From contig CP020563.1 in the NCBI GenBank assembly GCA_002082585.1, positions 7,310,001 to 7,374,000 on the forward strand: a stretch of DNA of 64,000 nt, read 5' to 3'. This DNA is from Kitasatospora albolonga (lineage in GTDB: Bacteria > Actinomycetota > Actinomycetes > Streptomycetales > Streptomycetaceae). A model generated the notes under the pieces. The model was not told the DNA's origin. It was given only the letters and a program-made list of their open reading frames with translations, and searched no databases. Below, piece after piece: positions 1-8,327 of the stretch. Made by a program: the position numbers and the translations under genes. Position 1 is the first letter of the stretch. The number at the start of each line of letters is the position of its first letter.

Positions 1-408
1 CAGCTCCACCGAGGAGCTCGCCATGGTGGCCGCGTACGACTTCACCTGCTTGGGCCGCACCGACGGCTGCACCAGCGACCGTTTACGCCGCCACTCCCGC
101 CCCCGCGCCACGATGATCCCGTCTCCCATCACCGTACGGAACGCGATACCGAGCCTCGGCTGGTCGAAGGTGCGCTCCGTCTCGGTGAGCAACTCGCCTA
201 TGCAGTCCGGGTCCGAGATGAACAGACACCGGTTGCGCCCGAACCGCCAGCGCACCATGTCCCCGTGCCCCCGCAGGAGTTCGAAGAAGGCGAGGGGGTT
301 CTTCCCGAACTGCGGCAGGTTCCCGAGCAGCGGCAGCCCCCTGGGGCCCGGTACGGGCGCAGGGCCGTGCGAGGGGGTGCCGAGCGCCGGGCCGGTCTGC
401 GTGGACAT
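1..408 (-). CDS. Cytochrome P450, N-terminal part (cut by window edge)
   Basis: The 136 visible codons encode the N-terminal third of a cytochrome P450, a haem monooxygenase; the rest lies left of the window. The proline-rich entry motif PGPRGLPLLGN is at residues 20-30 and the C-helix W-R-R-K-R at 106-110, where Trp and Arg normally contact a haem propionate. The start ATG at 408 gives the standard short leader before the PGP motif, with a GGAG about 8 bases upstream. No signal or membrane anchor is visible, so it should be a soluble bacterial P450. The haem Cys, I-helix and EXXR are outside the window, so family and substrate cannot be assigned. Confidence 0.9.
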   Translation of the reverse strand, partial: MSTQTGPALGTPSHGPAPVPGPRGLPLLGNLPQFGKNPLAFFELLRGHGDMVRWRFGRNRCLFISDPDCIGELLTETERTFDQPRLGIAFRTVMGDGIIVARGREWRRKRSLVQPSVRPKQVKSYAATMASSSVEL

Positions 409-844
409 CGAAGGACTCCGCTCCCTGGGGCGCGCCACGGGTGGCGCGCGATCGTTCGCGCCCCATCGAACGCGATGAGGGCGGAACCCCGCCAGGGCGT
501 CGGACCGCCGTGGCCGGAATCCGTCATCGGCCTTGTGGGGTACGTGAGTTGTCGAGCGTAGCCGCGGGTGCCACCGGATTCGAACAAAAGGCGGCGGCAG
601 ATTTTCCGCCGTGTGTGACAATCCCGTCATGTCGATCGATCCGCCGTCCCACCGCACCCGTGCGCTGTGGCGGCACACCGGGAGCTGGGCGGTCAGCTGA
701 GCGTGCGGCTGGCCTGTGTGCGGCCCGGCGAGCGAAGCCCCTGTGCCGGCGAAGGCCGTCACGGGGATGCGGGTCTGGAGCCCGTACGGTCACACACTGG
801 CCGGGTGGCAGGATCGTGCCGACGCTTCTGCACGAGGAGACACC
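409..844. other. Intergenic region without a convincing gene
   Basis: This 436-base stretch separates the divergently transcribed P450 and DUF6882-like genes and must hold both promoters. Longer frames here are GC-rich shadows without ribosome sites. A 23-codon frame (ATG 629 to TGA 700) lacks a Shine-Dalgarno sequence. I see no RNA gene or strong hairpin. Confidence 0.5.
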
Positions 845-1333
845 ATGGACGACCGCTCGAAGCACGACCACTCCGGCTGGGAAGCGGTCGTGCTCGCGGC
901 CCGGGAGCGGGCCCGGTCGCGGCAGGCGCTCATGGTCGAGCGCTTCGGTCTGTCGGGGGACGTGGCGTACGACTGGTCGATCGATGACGCGCGGATCACC
1001 TGGTCGCGGGAGGGGAAGGTGTTCCTGACCGGACGGCTCACCGTCATCGGAAGCGTCAGCGTGGCTCAGCAGACCTGGCTGTGGTCCTGGGCGAACGAGT
1101 CGCTCCCGCAGGCCGCGCTGGGTGATATCGAGCGGGTGCGGCGGTTCGGTGAGGAGAACGGCTTTCCCGTCCTGCCCTGGCCGGGTTTCACCTCTCACCT
1201 CGAACTCGTCGCCGAGGCGCGGATGGTCGCGGCCTCCGTCCTCGATGCCGAGGGGCTGTGGGTGGAACCGACGGACGACGTGCAGCTCCACTTCACGATC
1301 CATGACCTGGTGCTCGCTGCCGGGGGAGAGTGA
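845..1333 (+). CDS. DUF6882-like small cytoplasmic protein
   Basis: A 162-residue soluble protein of unknown function. The tryptophan-rich block TWLWSWAN at residues 77-84, following a beta-strand-like stretch, resembles the W-x-W-x-W-A-N core I associate with DUF6882 proteins of Streptomyces; the family name is from memory. No signal peptide or membrane segment is visible. I chose ATG 845 because GAGGAGA lies just upstream; an in-frame ATG at 716 would add 43 residues of low-quality sequence. The gene stands alone, convergent with the AAE transporter. No catalytic motif is recognised. Confidence 0.75.
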   Translation: MDDRSKHDHSGWEAVVLAARERARSRQALMVERFGLSGDVAYDWSIDDARITWSREGKVFLTGRLTVIGSVSVAQQTWLWSWANESLPQAALGDIERVRRFGEENGFPVLPWPGFTSHLELVAEARMVAASVLDAEGLWVEPTDDVQLHFTIHDLVLAAGGE

Positions 1334-1355
1334 CGCCGGGACAGCGGGCGCGGGC

Positions 1356-2936
1356 TCACAGCCCCACGATCAGCTGGATGCAGACGATCTTGACCAGGAT
1401 GGCCAGCGCGAACAGTGTCGAGTAGCCGTTGTTGATCCGGCTGTCGCTCGCCCGGCTGTTGGCGTACGCCACGATCGCCGGGTTGCCCACATAGCCCGAC
1501 AGCAGCCCCATCGTCCGCTCCCGGCTCTGCCCCAGCACCTTCGCGACCAGCACCATCAGCGAGTAGCTGACCACCGCGCCGATCGCCAGCACCGCCGCCA
1601 GCTTCAGGCCGAAGAGGGAGAAGGCGTTCTCGCGGAACGAGTAGCCCGAGGTGAGGCCCACCACGGCGAGGAAGAGCAGCAGGCCGATCTGGCGCAGGGT
1701 GAGGTTGGCCCGGGTCGGCAGGGTCCAGACCAGGGGGCCCGTGCGGCGGCGCCAGCCCAGGATCATGCCCATCACCAGCGGGCCGGCGCCCGTGCCGAGG
1801 GCCAGGGTGGTGGAGCCCAGGGTGAGGGAGGGGATGCCGATCAGGAAGCCCAGTGCCAGGCCGAGGCCCAGGCTGACCGCGCTCACCTCGCTGACCTTCG
1901 CCTCCGTGTCGCCCAGGTACGTCGTGACCTCGGCCGTCCGCTCGCGCGGCATCACCACCCGGACCCGGTCGTCGAGCTGGAGCAGCAGGCCGTCGTGGGC
2001 GAGCATGTCGAAGTCGCCGCGCCGCACCCGGCTGACCACGGCCCCGTACTTCTCGCCCAGGCCCAGTTCGGCGACCGTGCGCCCGGCCAGGTCCGGGTTG
2101 GTGAGCAGGACCCGCCGGTAGTCCACCGCGCTGCGGTCGTCCAGGAGGTGGCGGGGCGCCGGTGCGCCGAGGGCTTCTGTCGCCGTACGTACGTCGTCCT
2201 CGCCGCCCACCAGGACGACCTGGTCACCGGGGGAGAGGCGGTCCAGGCCGCGGGCGACCCGGGTGGCCCCGCCGGAGGGGCGGTACTCGCTGGCCAGTAC
2301 CCGGTGCGCGGCCACTCCGGGGACCTCGGGCCAGCGGGTTTCCCGGGCCACCTGGACCGTACGGGTGACGAGGGTGGCGGGGAGGCCCGAGTCCGGGTCC
2401 CGGCGGGCGGTCCAGTGGCGGCGGGCCGCGACGGCCGAGACGAAGAGGATCGTGATCACTACGGCGAGCGGGTAGCCGATGGCGTACCCGACGGCGGGCT
2501 GGGTGGGGTCGGCAGAGGCGTCCTGGGCGGCGGCCAGGCCCGGGGTCGTCGTCCCGATGCCCGCGTAGCCGCCCGCCAGGAACGGCCCGCTGATGCCGAG
2601 CCACCCGTGCCCGACCAGGCCGACCACCACCGCCGTGAGCGCCAGGGCCACCACCGCACCGGCCATCACCGCCAGCTGGCCGCGCAGTTCACGGAAGAAC
2701 GACGGGCCCGACTCCAGGCCGACCGTGTACACGTACAGGGCCAGACCCAGCGCCGAGACCCCGGCGGGCACGGCGGCGGCGATGTCCTCGTCCAGCGCCC
2801 CCACGAACAGGCCGACGAACAGGACACCGGCCGCCCCCAGCTTCACCGGGCCGAAGCGCACCATGCCGAGCAGCGCGCCGAGCGCGATCACCGCGAACAC
2901 GGTCACCCACGGGTTGTCCGCGAAGAACTGCCACAC
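1356..2936 (-). CDS. AspT/YidE-type (AAE family) membrane transporter with two RCK_C domains
   Basis: This 526-residue inner-membrane protein has the symmetrical layout of aspartate:alanine exchanger family transporters (TC 2.A.81). It has about five N-terminal membrane helices, a cytoplasmic insert from roughly residue 195 to 365 with two TrkA-C (RCK_C) regulatory domains, then five to six C-terminal helices. Both halves carry a G-L-x-L-Y-V-Y-x-V-G or G-L-x-L-G-F-x-x-G-type repeat. Start GTG 2936 is preceded by GGGGAGG. It lies 81 bases downstream of the VWA-protein operon on the same strand. The family members studied exchange carboxylates or amino acids; the substrate here cannot be read from sequence. 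Confidence 0.88.
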   Translation of the reverse strand: MWQFFADNPWVTVFAVIALGALLGMVRFGPVKLGAAGVLFVGLFVGALDEDIAAAVPAGVSALGLALYVYTVGLESGPSFFRELRGQLAVMAGAVVALALTAVVVGLVGHGWLGISGPFLAGGYAGIGTTTPGLAAAQDASADPTQPAVGYAIGYPLAVVITILFVSAVAARRHWTARRDPDSGLPATLVTRTVQVARETRWPEVPGVAAHRVLASEYRPSGGATRVARGLDRLSPGDQVVLVGGEDDVRTATEALGAPAPRHLLDDRSAVDYRRVLLTNPDLAGRTVAELGLGEKYGAVVSRVRRGDFDMLAHDGLLLQLDDRVRVVMPRERTAEVTTYLGDTEAKVSEVSAVSLGLGLALGFLIGIPSLTLGSTTLALGTGAGPLVMGMILGWRRRTGPLVWTLPTRANLTLRQIGLLLFLAVVGLTSGYSFRENAFSLFGLKLAAVLAIGAVVSYSLMVLVAKVLGQSRERTMGLLSGYVGNPAIVAYANSRASDSRINNGYSTLFALAILVKIVCIQLIVGL

Positions 2937-3017
2937 CGGCCGTGCCTCCCCGTCTCGGAACGATCCCGTTCAGGATCTTCGAGGGGCGGGGAGGCTGCCA
3001 GTCGGGCTGCGCGGCCG

Positions 3018-3860
3018 TCAGGCTCCGTGCGGGACGTGCGCCGGGCGGCCCCGGCCCCGCGTCAGCGAGTAGCCGAACACGCCCGCGAGCGCGGCGAGGA
3101 TTCCGCCGCCGACCGTCCACAGCCAGCGGCTCGTCCACCAGCCCGACGCCCAGCCGTCCTCCGGCTCACCCGCCGATGCCTTGGGCGCGCCGGACGCACC
3201 GGTCACCGAGACGCCCGGCACCAGCGGCTCGGCGAGCGCGCCGTCCACGTGGTGGGCGCCGCCCTCGTCCACCGCGTCGGCCCGCACCTCGGCCTCGAAC
3301 GGCAGCCCGAGCTCATCGGCCGGGACGTTCACGACCGTCAGGCGCACGTAGTAGCTGCCCGGCAGCGGGTCGTTGGCCCACGGCTCGGACCAGGACCGTA
3401 CGGTGCGCAGCACACAGGACAGCTCCACCGCCGACGCGTCGGCCGCCGCCTTGCGGGTCTGGTGGCCGTACTGGCACGCCTGGCGGCGGCGCAGCCCGTC
3501 GTACACGTCGATCTGCCAGGTGGAGGCCGAGCGCTTCGCCTCGCCCTGCGGCAGCTTGACCGTCGCCCGGACGGTGGCGCGCTGGCCGATGTCGGCGGGG
3601 AAGACCCAGTACAGGTAGTCGCCCGCCGACGCCTGCGCGGTGCCGGTCTGGCCCTGCTGGAGCGCGGTCGCGGTACGGAAGGTGGTGCCGGCCTCGGTGG
3701 GGCCGGAGCCCTCGTCACCGGGGCTCGCGCTGGGCGTCGGGGAGTCGGCCACCGCCGCACCCGCCGAGGTGAACAGGGTCAGCCCGGCCAGCAGCGCCCC
3801 GGCGAACGCGCGCCGCGCGCCGCGACGGGTCCGGCCGCGACGGGAAGTCGTCGTCACCAT
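3018..3860 (-). CDS. Secreted, C-terminally membrane-anchored partner of the VWA protein
   Basis: A 280-residue exported protein with a twin-Arg-rich, strongly basic N-terminus, a hydrophobic signal core (about residues 16-36) ending in A-x-A, an extracytoplasmic domain, and one C-terminal transmembrane helix followed by an Arg-rich tail. I recognise no catalytic motif. ATG 3860 was chosen because it overlaps the upstream VWA stop as TGATG with GGAGGA seven bases before, showing translational coupling; an upstream in-frame start would lie inside the VWA gene. The shared topology suggests the two form a surface complex. This is inference from linkage. Confidence 0.85.
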   Translation of the reverse strand: MVTTTSRRGRTRRGARRAFAGALLAGLTLFTSAGAAVADSPTPSASPGDEGSGPTEAGTTFRTATALQQGQTGTAQASAGDYLYWVFPADIGQRATVRATVKLPQGEAKRSASTWQIDVYDGLRRRQACQYGHQTRKAAADASAVELSCVLRTVRSWSEPWANDPLPGSYYVRLTVVNVPADELGLPFEAEVRADAVDEGGAHHVDGALAEPLVPGVSVTGASGAPKASAGEPEDGWASGWWTSRWLWTVGGGILAALAGVFGYSLTRGRGRPAHVPHGA

Positions 3861-5140
3861 CAGTTGGTCCTCCATACGGCGATGCGCCAGCGCGAGATCC
3901 AGCCGAACAGCAGCCCCGCGACCAGTCCGGTCAGCACGAGGGCGCCGAGCAGCCACCAGCCCCGGCCCAGACCGAAGGCCGCCACGTCGGACGCCCGGTC
4001 CGGTCCGTCCACCAGGTCCACGGTCAGCTCGACCGGCAGACCGGGCGACCTCTTCACCGAGGCTGGCGCGGAGAAGGAGTTGGAGAGCTGGAGGCAGACG
4101 GTCTCGGCGGCGGGCTTGCCGCTGCCGTCGTCACCGTCCGCCACTTCGGCCTTGGGGTAGCGCAGGCCGGACGAGATCACATCCGTACGTCCGGTGCCGG
4201 ACGCCTCGCCCCGGACGATCTCGCGCCCGGAGGCCGTCACCGCGCGCAGCAGGACGCCGTAGTCGTTGTCGACGGCACGGTCGGCCGCCACGCTCACCGA
4301 GGCGCGCAGCTCCTGACCGGGCAGCACGTCGACCCGGTACCAGCGGTGTTCGCCGATCTTCTCGCGGTCGGTGTAGAGACCCGGCTTGAGCTCGGGCGCG
4401 GCGGAGCAGCTGCCCGCCCCCTCGGTGGCCACCGGGGTGACCACCGGCTCGGCCGCCCGGTCCACCAACTGCGTGACGCGGCGGGAGAGTTCTTCCTTGT
4501 GCTGGACGGCGGTGTACGTGCCGCCGGTGGCCTCGGCGATACAGGTCAGCTGCTGGCGGATCTTGGCGTTGGGCACCAGGCCGAGCGTGTCGATGACCAG
4601 GTGGGTGCCGCGCGCGGCGATCTCCCGGGCCACCTCGCACGGGTCGAGCGGGCCGCAGGTGTCCTCGCCGTCCGTGATGAGGACGATCCGCCGGGTGCCG
4701 TCGCCGCCTTCGAGGTCGTCGGCCGCGCCGAGCAGCGCGGGGCCGATCGGGGTCCAGCCGGTGGGGGCGAGGGTGGCGACGGCGGTCTTGGCCTCGGTGC
4801 GGTCCAGCGGCCCGACCGGGTAGAGCTGCTTGGTGTCCTTGCAGCCCACCTTGCGGTCGTCGCCCGGGTAGTCGGCGCCCAGGGTGCGGATGCCGAGGTG
4901 GACCTGCTCGGGCACCGCGTCCAGGACGTCGTTGAACGCCTGCTTGGCGGCGCTCATCCGGGACTGGCCGTCGATGTCGCGGGTACGCATGGAGCCGCTG
5001 ACGTCGAGCACCAGCTCGACCTTGGGGGCGGGGGTCGCGGGTGGTCCGTCGGCGGCGGCCGGGAGCGCGGAGCCGAGTCCGGCGGCCAGGGTGGCGAGCG
5101 CTATGCACACCCCGGTCGTCAGCCTTTTTCTTGTGATCAT
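3860..5140 (-). CDS. Secreted VWA-domain protein with C-terminal membrane anchor
   Basis: A 426-residue protein with a signal peptide (residues 1-30), a von Willebrand A domain from about 39 to 220, a beta-rich region and one C-terminal transmembrane helix near residue 400. The MIDAS motif DVSGSM is at 46-51 and the third metal loop reads TDGED, so divalent-metal-dependent ligand binding should be intact. Four cysteines in the VWA domain fit disulfides outside the cytoplasm. It is the first gene of a coupled pair. A perfect 7-bp inverted repeat lies just upstream and may be its operator. Confidence 0.9.
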   Translation of the reverse strand: MITRKRLTTGVCIALATLAAGLGSALPAAADGPPATPAPKVELVLDVSGSMRTRDIDGQSRMSAAKQAFNDVLDAVPEQVHLGIRTLGADYPGDDRKVGCKDTKQLYPVGPLDRTEAKTAVATLAPTGWTPIGPALLGAADDLEGGDGTRRIVLITDGEDTCGPLDPCEVAREIAARGTHLVIDTLGLVPNAKIRQQLTCIAEATGGTYTAVQHKEELSRRVTQLVDRAAEPVVTPVATEGAGSCSAAPELKPGLYTDREKIGEHRWYRVDVLPGQELRASVSVAADRAVDNDYGVLLRAVTASGREIVRGEASGTGRTDVISSGLRYPKAEVADGDDGSGKPAAETVCLQLSNSFSAPASVKRSPGLPVELTVDLVDGPDRASDVAAFGLGRGWWLLGALVLTGLVAGLLFGWISRWRIAVWRTN

Positions 5141-5160
5141 CGCCGGATCTTATGGAAAAT

Positions 5161-5179
5161 CAGTTGGTATTCCCAACTG
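5161..5179 (-). promoter_or_regulatory. Inverted repeat in the VWA-operon promoter region
   Basis: CAGTTGG and CCAACTG form perfect 7-bp arms around a 5-base spacer, 21 bases upstream of the VWA start. Read on the minus strand, TTGGGA inside the repeat and CATAAG 16 bases downstream make a plausible -35/-10 pair, so a protein bound here would cover the promoter. The binding factor is unknown. Confidence 0.5.
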
Positions 5180-5232
5180 GGGCCGTCGGCGACCGGCGCC
5201 GCCCCGCCGCACAGCCGCCGCAGGCCCGCCCT

Positions 5233-6714
5233 TCAGCCGCCGAGCAGCGGCTCCGAGGCCCGGTCCAGCACCGAGGTGACACGCTGCCAGGTCTCCAAGT
5301 CCCGCTCCCGCGCGTCGATGTGACGGCCCGTGTCCCCCGCGCCCCAGGAGGTCGCCAGCGCCACCGGGTCCCCGCCGCCCGCGGCGGAGGCGGCGAGCGC
5401 CGCCGCGCCCAGGGCCACCAGCTCGCCGCCCGCCGGGATGACGAGCGGGCGGCCGGAGAGCCGGCGGACCGTCTCCACCCAGCTCCGCCCCTGCGCACCG
5501 CCACCGATCAGCCGCAGCGGGCGGGCGGCCACGTCGGGGGCGTCCGGATCGAGGCCGCAGGCCCGGAGCAGCGTGTCCAGCGCCCGCAGGACGGTGACGG
5601 CCGCGCCCTCGTAGGCGGCGCCGAGGAGCTGCTGCGGGGTGGTGTCGTGGCGCAGGCCGGTGAGGAGCCCGGACGCGGTGGGGAGGTCGGGGGTGCGTTC
5701 GCCGTCGAGGTAGGGGAGGAGTACGGCTTCGCCGCCGGGGGCCGTGTCCTCGCGGTGCAGGCCGAGGAGGGAGGCGACCTTGTCCACGGCGAGCGTGCAG
5801 TTGAGCGTGCAGGCCAGCGGGAGATACGTACCGTCGGCGGCGGCGAACCCGGAGAGCGCCGGGTCGGTGGAGCGCGTACGGGAGGCGGCGAAGACCACCC
5901 CCGACGTGCCGAGGGAGAGCACCGGGTGGTCCAGCAGTCCGGCGCCGCCCAGCCCCAGGCCCACGGCCGCGCTCATGTTGTCCCCGGTCCCCGCCGCGAC
6001 CGCGATCCCGGCGGGCAGCCCGAGAGCGTCGGCCGCCGCGCCGGTGAGCGAGCCGATCCGGGCCGCCCCGGTGGGCGCGACCTCGGGGAGGAGGGCCGGG
6101 TCCAGGCCGAGGAGGTCCAGCAGGTCGGGGTCGTAGCCGCCGGTCGCGGTGGCGTACCAGCCGGTGCCGGAGGCGTCCCCGGGGTCGGTCGCCGCCACAC
6201 CCGCGAGCCGCTCGGTGAGGAAGTCGTGCGGCAGCCGCACGCCCACGGCCGCCTTCACCGCCTCCGGGTCGTGCTCGCACAGCCACCGCCACTTGGAGGC
6301 GGTGATCGAGGCGACCGGCACGGAACCGGTCCGCGCGGTCCAGGCGCCGGGCCCGCCGAACGCGTCGGTCAGGGCGGCGGCCTGCGGCGCGGAGCGGGTG
6401 TCGTTCCACAGCAGCGCGGGCCGCAGCGGACGGCCCGAGCGGTCCAGCACGACGAGCCCGTGCTGCTGTCCCGCCACCGCGATCCCGGTGACCGAGCGGG
6501 CGGGCAGGGCCGACTCCTTCAGCCCGGCCGCCACCGCGTCGCCCAGCGCCCGCCACCACACCTCCGGGTCGCTCTCCCGGGCGCCGGACTCCCCGGTGAC
6601 GACGTGCGGGGCGCGCCCCACGGCGAGCTGCTCACCGGTCACGGCGTCGATCACGGCGGCCTTGGTGGACTGGGTGGAGCTGTCCACGCCGATGACGACG
6701 GTACGTGACGACAT
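5233..6714 (-). CDS. xylB: Xylulokinase
   Basis: A 493-residue FGGY-family carbohydrate kinase that phosphorylates D-xylulose with ATP to xylulose 5-phosphate, feeding the pentose phosphate pathway. The N-terminal phosphate-binding motif has D11-S-S-T-Q-S-T-K. The catalytic-Asp motif G-T-G-D-N is in the middle and the FGGY-type G-G-G-A-Q-G-R-S-W follows in the C-terminal domain. Length matches bacterial XylB. The start MSSRTVV (6714) has AAAGAGG upstream; an ATG 54 bases earlier adds residues unlike the family. It diverges from xylA, with a ROK repressor next to xylA, so xylose-dependent regulation is expected. Confidence 0.95.
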   Translation of the reverse strand: MSSRTVVIGVDSSTQSTKAAVIDAVTGEQLAVGRAPHVVTGESGARESDPEVWWRALGDAVAAGLKESALPARSVTGIAVAGQQHGLVVLDRSGRPLRPALLWNDTRSAPQAAALTDAFGGPGAWTARTGSVPVASITASKWRWLCEHDPEAVKAAVGVRLPHDFLTERLAGVAATDPGDASGTGWYATATGGYDPDLLDLLGLDPALLPEVAPTGAARIGSLTGAAADALGLPAGIAVAAGTGDNMSAAVGLGLGGAGLLDHPVLSLGTSGVVFAASRTRSTDPALSGFAAADGTYLPLACTLNCTLAVDKVASLLGLHREDTAPGGEAVLLPYLDGERTPDLPTASGLLTGLRHDTTPQQLLGAAYEGAAVTVLRALDTLLRACGLDPDAPDVAARPLRLIGGGAQGRSWVETVRRLSGRPLVIPAGGELVALGAAALAASAAGGGDPVALATSWGAGDTGRHIDARERDLETWQRVTSVLDRASEPLLGG

Positions 6715-6934
6715 GGGCGGCCTCTTTCGGGTGGCGAGGTGGGGCTCATTCGGCTGTGCCGCGAACAAATTACGTGATCCACGGCCCGGGGAACAGGCCC
6801 CCGGCCCACTCGCCTTCGGCCAGGGGGTTACGCCGGGCGGAGGCCGTGTGCTTGATTAGTCATGACAGTAAACAAATAGGGGTGCCGGGTATGTGGCCCA
6901 GGCCCCGACGGCAGGCGAAGGCGGTCGGACGACG
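6715..6934. promoter_or_regulatory. Divergent xylB/xylA promoter-operator region
   Basis: This 220-base region holds both xylose promoters. Two AT-rich islands stand out in otherwise GC-rich DNA, each containing AACAAAT (6764-6770 and 6871-6877), the complement of the ATTTGTT core seen in operators of ROK-type XylR repressors. TTGATT at 6852-6857 is a possible -35 for xylA. Assignment to the nearby ROK protein is inference. Confidence 0.55.
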
Positions 6935-8125
6935 ATGACGGAACGCTTCACCCCCACCTCCGGGGACAGGTTCACCCCCACCCCCGAGGACCGGTTCAGC
7001 TTCGGACTGTGGACCGTGGGCTGGCAGGGCCGGGACCCCTTCGGCGACGCCACCCGCGCGGCCCTCGACCCCGTCGAGTCCGTACAGCGCCTCGCCGGAC
7101 TGGGCGCCTGGGGCGTCACCTTCCACGACGACGACCTGATCCCCTTCGGCTCCACCGGGACCGAGCGCGAGGCGATCGTCAAGCGGTTCCGGCAGGCGGT
7201 CGACGCGAGCGGGCTCGTCGTGCCCATGGTGACGACGAACCTCTTCACCCACCCGGTCTTCAAGGACGGCGCCTTCACCGCCAACGACCGGGACGTACGC
7301 CGTTACGCGCTCCGCAAGACCCTGCGCAACATCGACCTCGCCGTCGAACTCGGCGCCACCACCTTCGTCGCCTGGGGCGGCCGGGAGGGATCGGAGTCCG
7401 GCGCGGCGAAGGACGTACGTCTGGCCCTGCACCGGATGAAGGAGGCGTTCGACCTGCTGGGCGAGTACGTCACCGAGCAGGGGTACGGCCTCCGCTTCGC
7501 CATCGAGCCCAAGCCGAACGAGCCGCGCGGCGACATCCTGCTGCCCACCATCGGCCACGCCCTCGCCTTCATCGAACGCCTGGAGCGCCCCGAACTCGTC
7601 GGCGTCAACCCGGAGACCGGGCACGAGCAGATGGCCGGGCTCAACTTCCCGCACGGCATCGCGCAGGCGATGTGGGCCGACAAGCTCTTCCACATCGACC
7701 TCAACGGCCAGTCCGGCATCAAGTACGACCAGGACCTCCGCTTCGGCGCGGGCGACCTGCGCCAGGCGTTCTGGCTCGTCGACCTGCTGGAGAGCGGCTA
7801 CGAGGGCCCGCGCCACTTCGACTTCAAGCCCCCGCGCACCGAGGACCACGACGGCGTCTGGGCCTCGGCCGCCGGGTGCATGCGCAACTACCTGATCCTC
7901 AAGGAGCGCACGGCGGCCTTCCGCGCCGACCCGGAGGTACGGGCGGCGCTGCGGGCCTCCCGCCTGGACGAACTGGCGCGCCCCACGGCGGGGGACGGCC
8001 TCGCGGCGCTGCTCGCCGACCGCACGGCGTACGAGGAGTTCGACGCGGCCGGTGCCGCCGAGCGCGGGATGGCCTTCGAGGCGCTGGACCAGCTGGCCAT
8101 GGACCACTTGCTGGGCGTGCGCTGA
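6935..8125 (+). CDS. xylA: Xylose isomerase
   Basis: A 396-residue TIM-barrel enzyme interconverting D-xylose and D-xylulose (and glucose/fructose). It follows the classical Streptomyces enzyme closely: [22 protein letters not shown] at the start of the barrel, the catalytic His/Asp in T-F-H-D-D-D-L, metal and substrate ligands in [18 protein letters not shown] and H-I-D-L-N-G-Q. It is slightly longer than the usual 388 residues because the N-terminus holds an extra octapeptide repeat ([16 protein letters not shown]). ATG 6935 was chosen for homology; its ribosome site is weak, and an upstream GTG/ATG (6893) would add 14 residues. Confidence 0.97.
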   Translation: MTERFTPTSGDRFTPTPEDRFSFGLWTVGWQGRDPFGDATRAALDPVESVQRLAGLGAWGVTFHDDDLIPFGSTGTEREAIVKRFRQAVDASGLVVPMVTTNLFTHPVFKDGAFTANDRDVRRYALRKTLRNIDLAVELGATTFVAWGGREGSESGAAKDVRLALHRMKEAFDLLGEYVTEQGYGLRFAIEPKPNEPRGDILLPTIGHALAFIERLERPELVGVNPETGHEQMAGLNFPHGIAQAMWADKLFHIDLNGQSGIKYDQDLRFGAGDLRQAFWLVDLLESGYEGPRHFDFKPPRTEDHDGVWASAAGCMRNYLILKERTAAFRADPEVRAALRASRLDELARPTAGDGLAALLADRTAYEEFDAAGAAERGMAFEALDQLAMDHLLGVR

Positions 8126-8327
8126 GGGTACGGGGGCGGGGTCGGCCTGACCGTACGAGGGTGGCGCCCGGCCTGACGTACGGGGGCGGGCCCGGCTCCT
8201 GGAGGGGCGCAGGGCCGGTGCCTCACGTCTCCGCGTGCCCGAGGCTCACGCCCGTACGGCCAGAGACGCCCCGCCTCGTCGGCCCCGGGCCGCCCCCCGC
8301 CTCACCCGCCCCCGACCGCTCCCCGCC

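Noticed and set aside
629..700. A 23-codon frame in the gap upstream of the DUF6882-like gene
   Set aside because: It lacks a ribosome site and any recognisable peptide feature, and GC-rich DNA produces such frames by chance.
1122..4160. A 1012-codon open frame on the plus strand
   Set aside because: It runs antisense to the AAE transporter and VWA partner genes, has low-complexity Arg/Gln/Asp-rich composition and no domain; it is a high-GC shadow.
8126..8327. Repeated GTACGGGGGCGGG-type sequence between xylA and the ROK gene, considered as a mobile-element end
   Set aside because: The repeats are short and imperfect, with no transposase gene or flanking target duplication.
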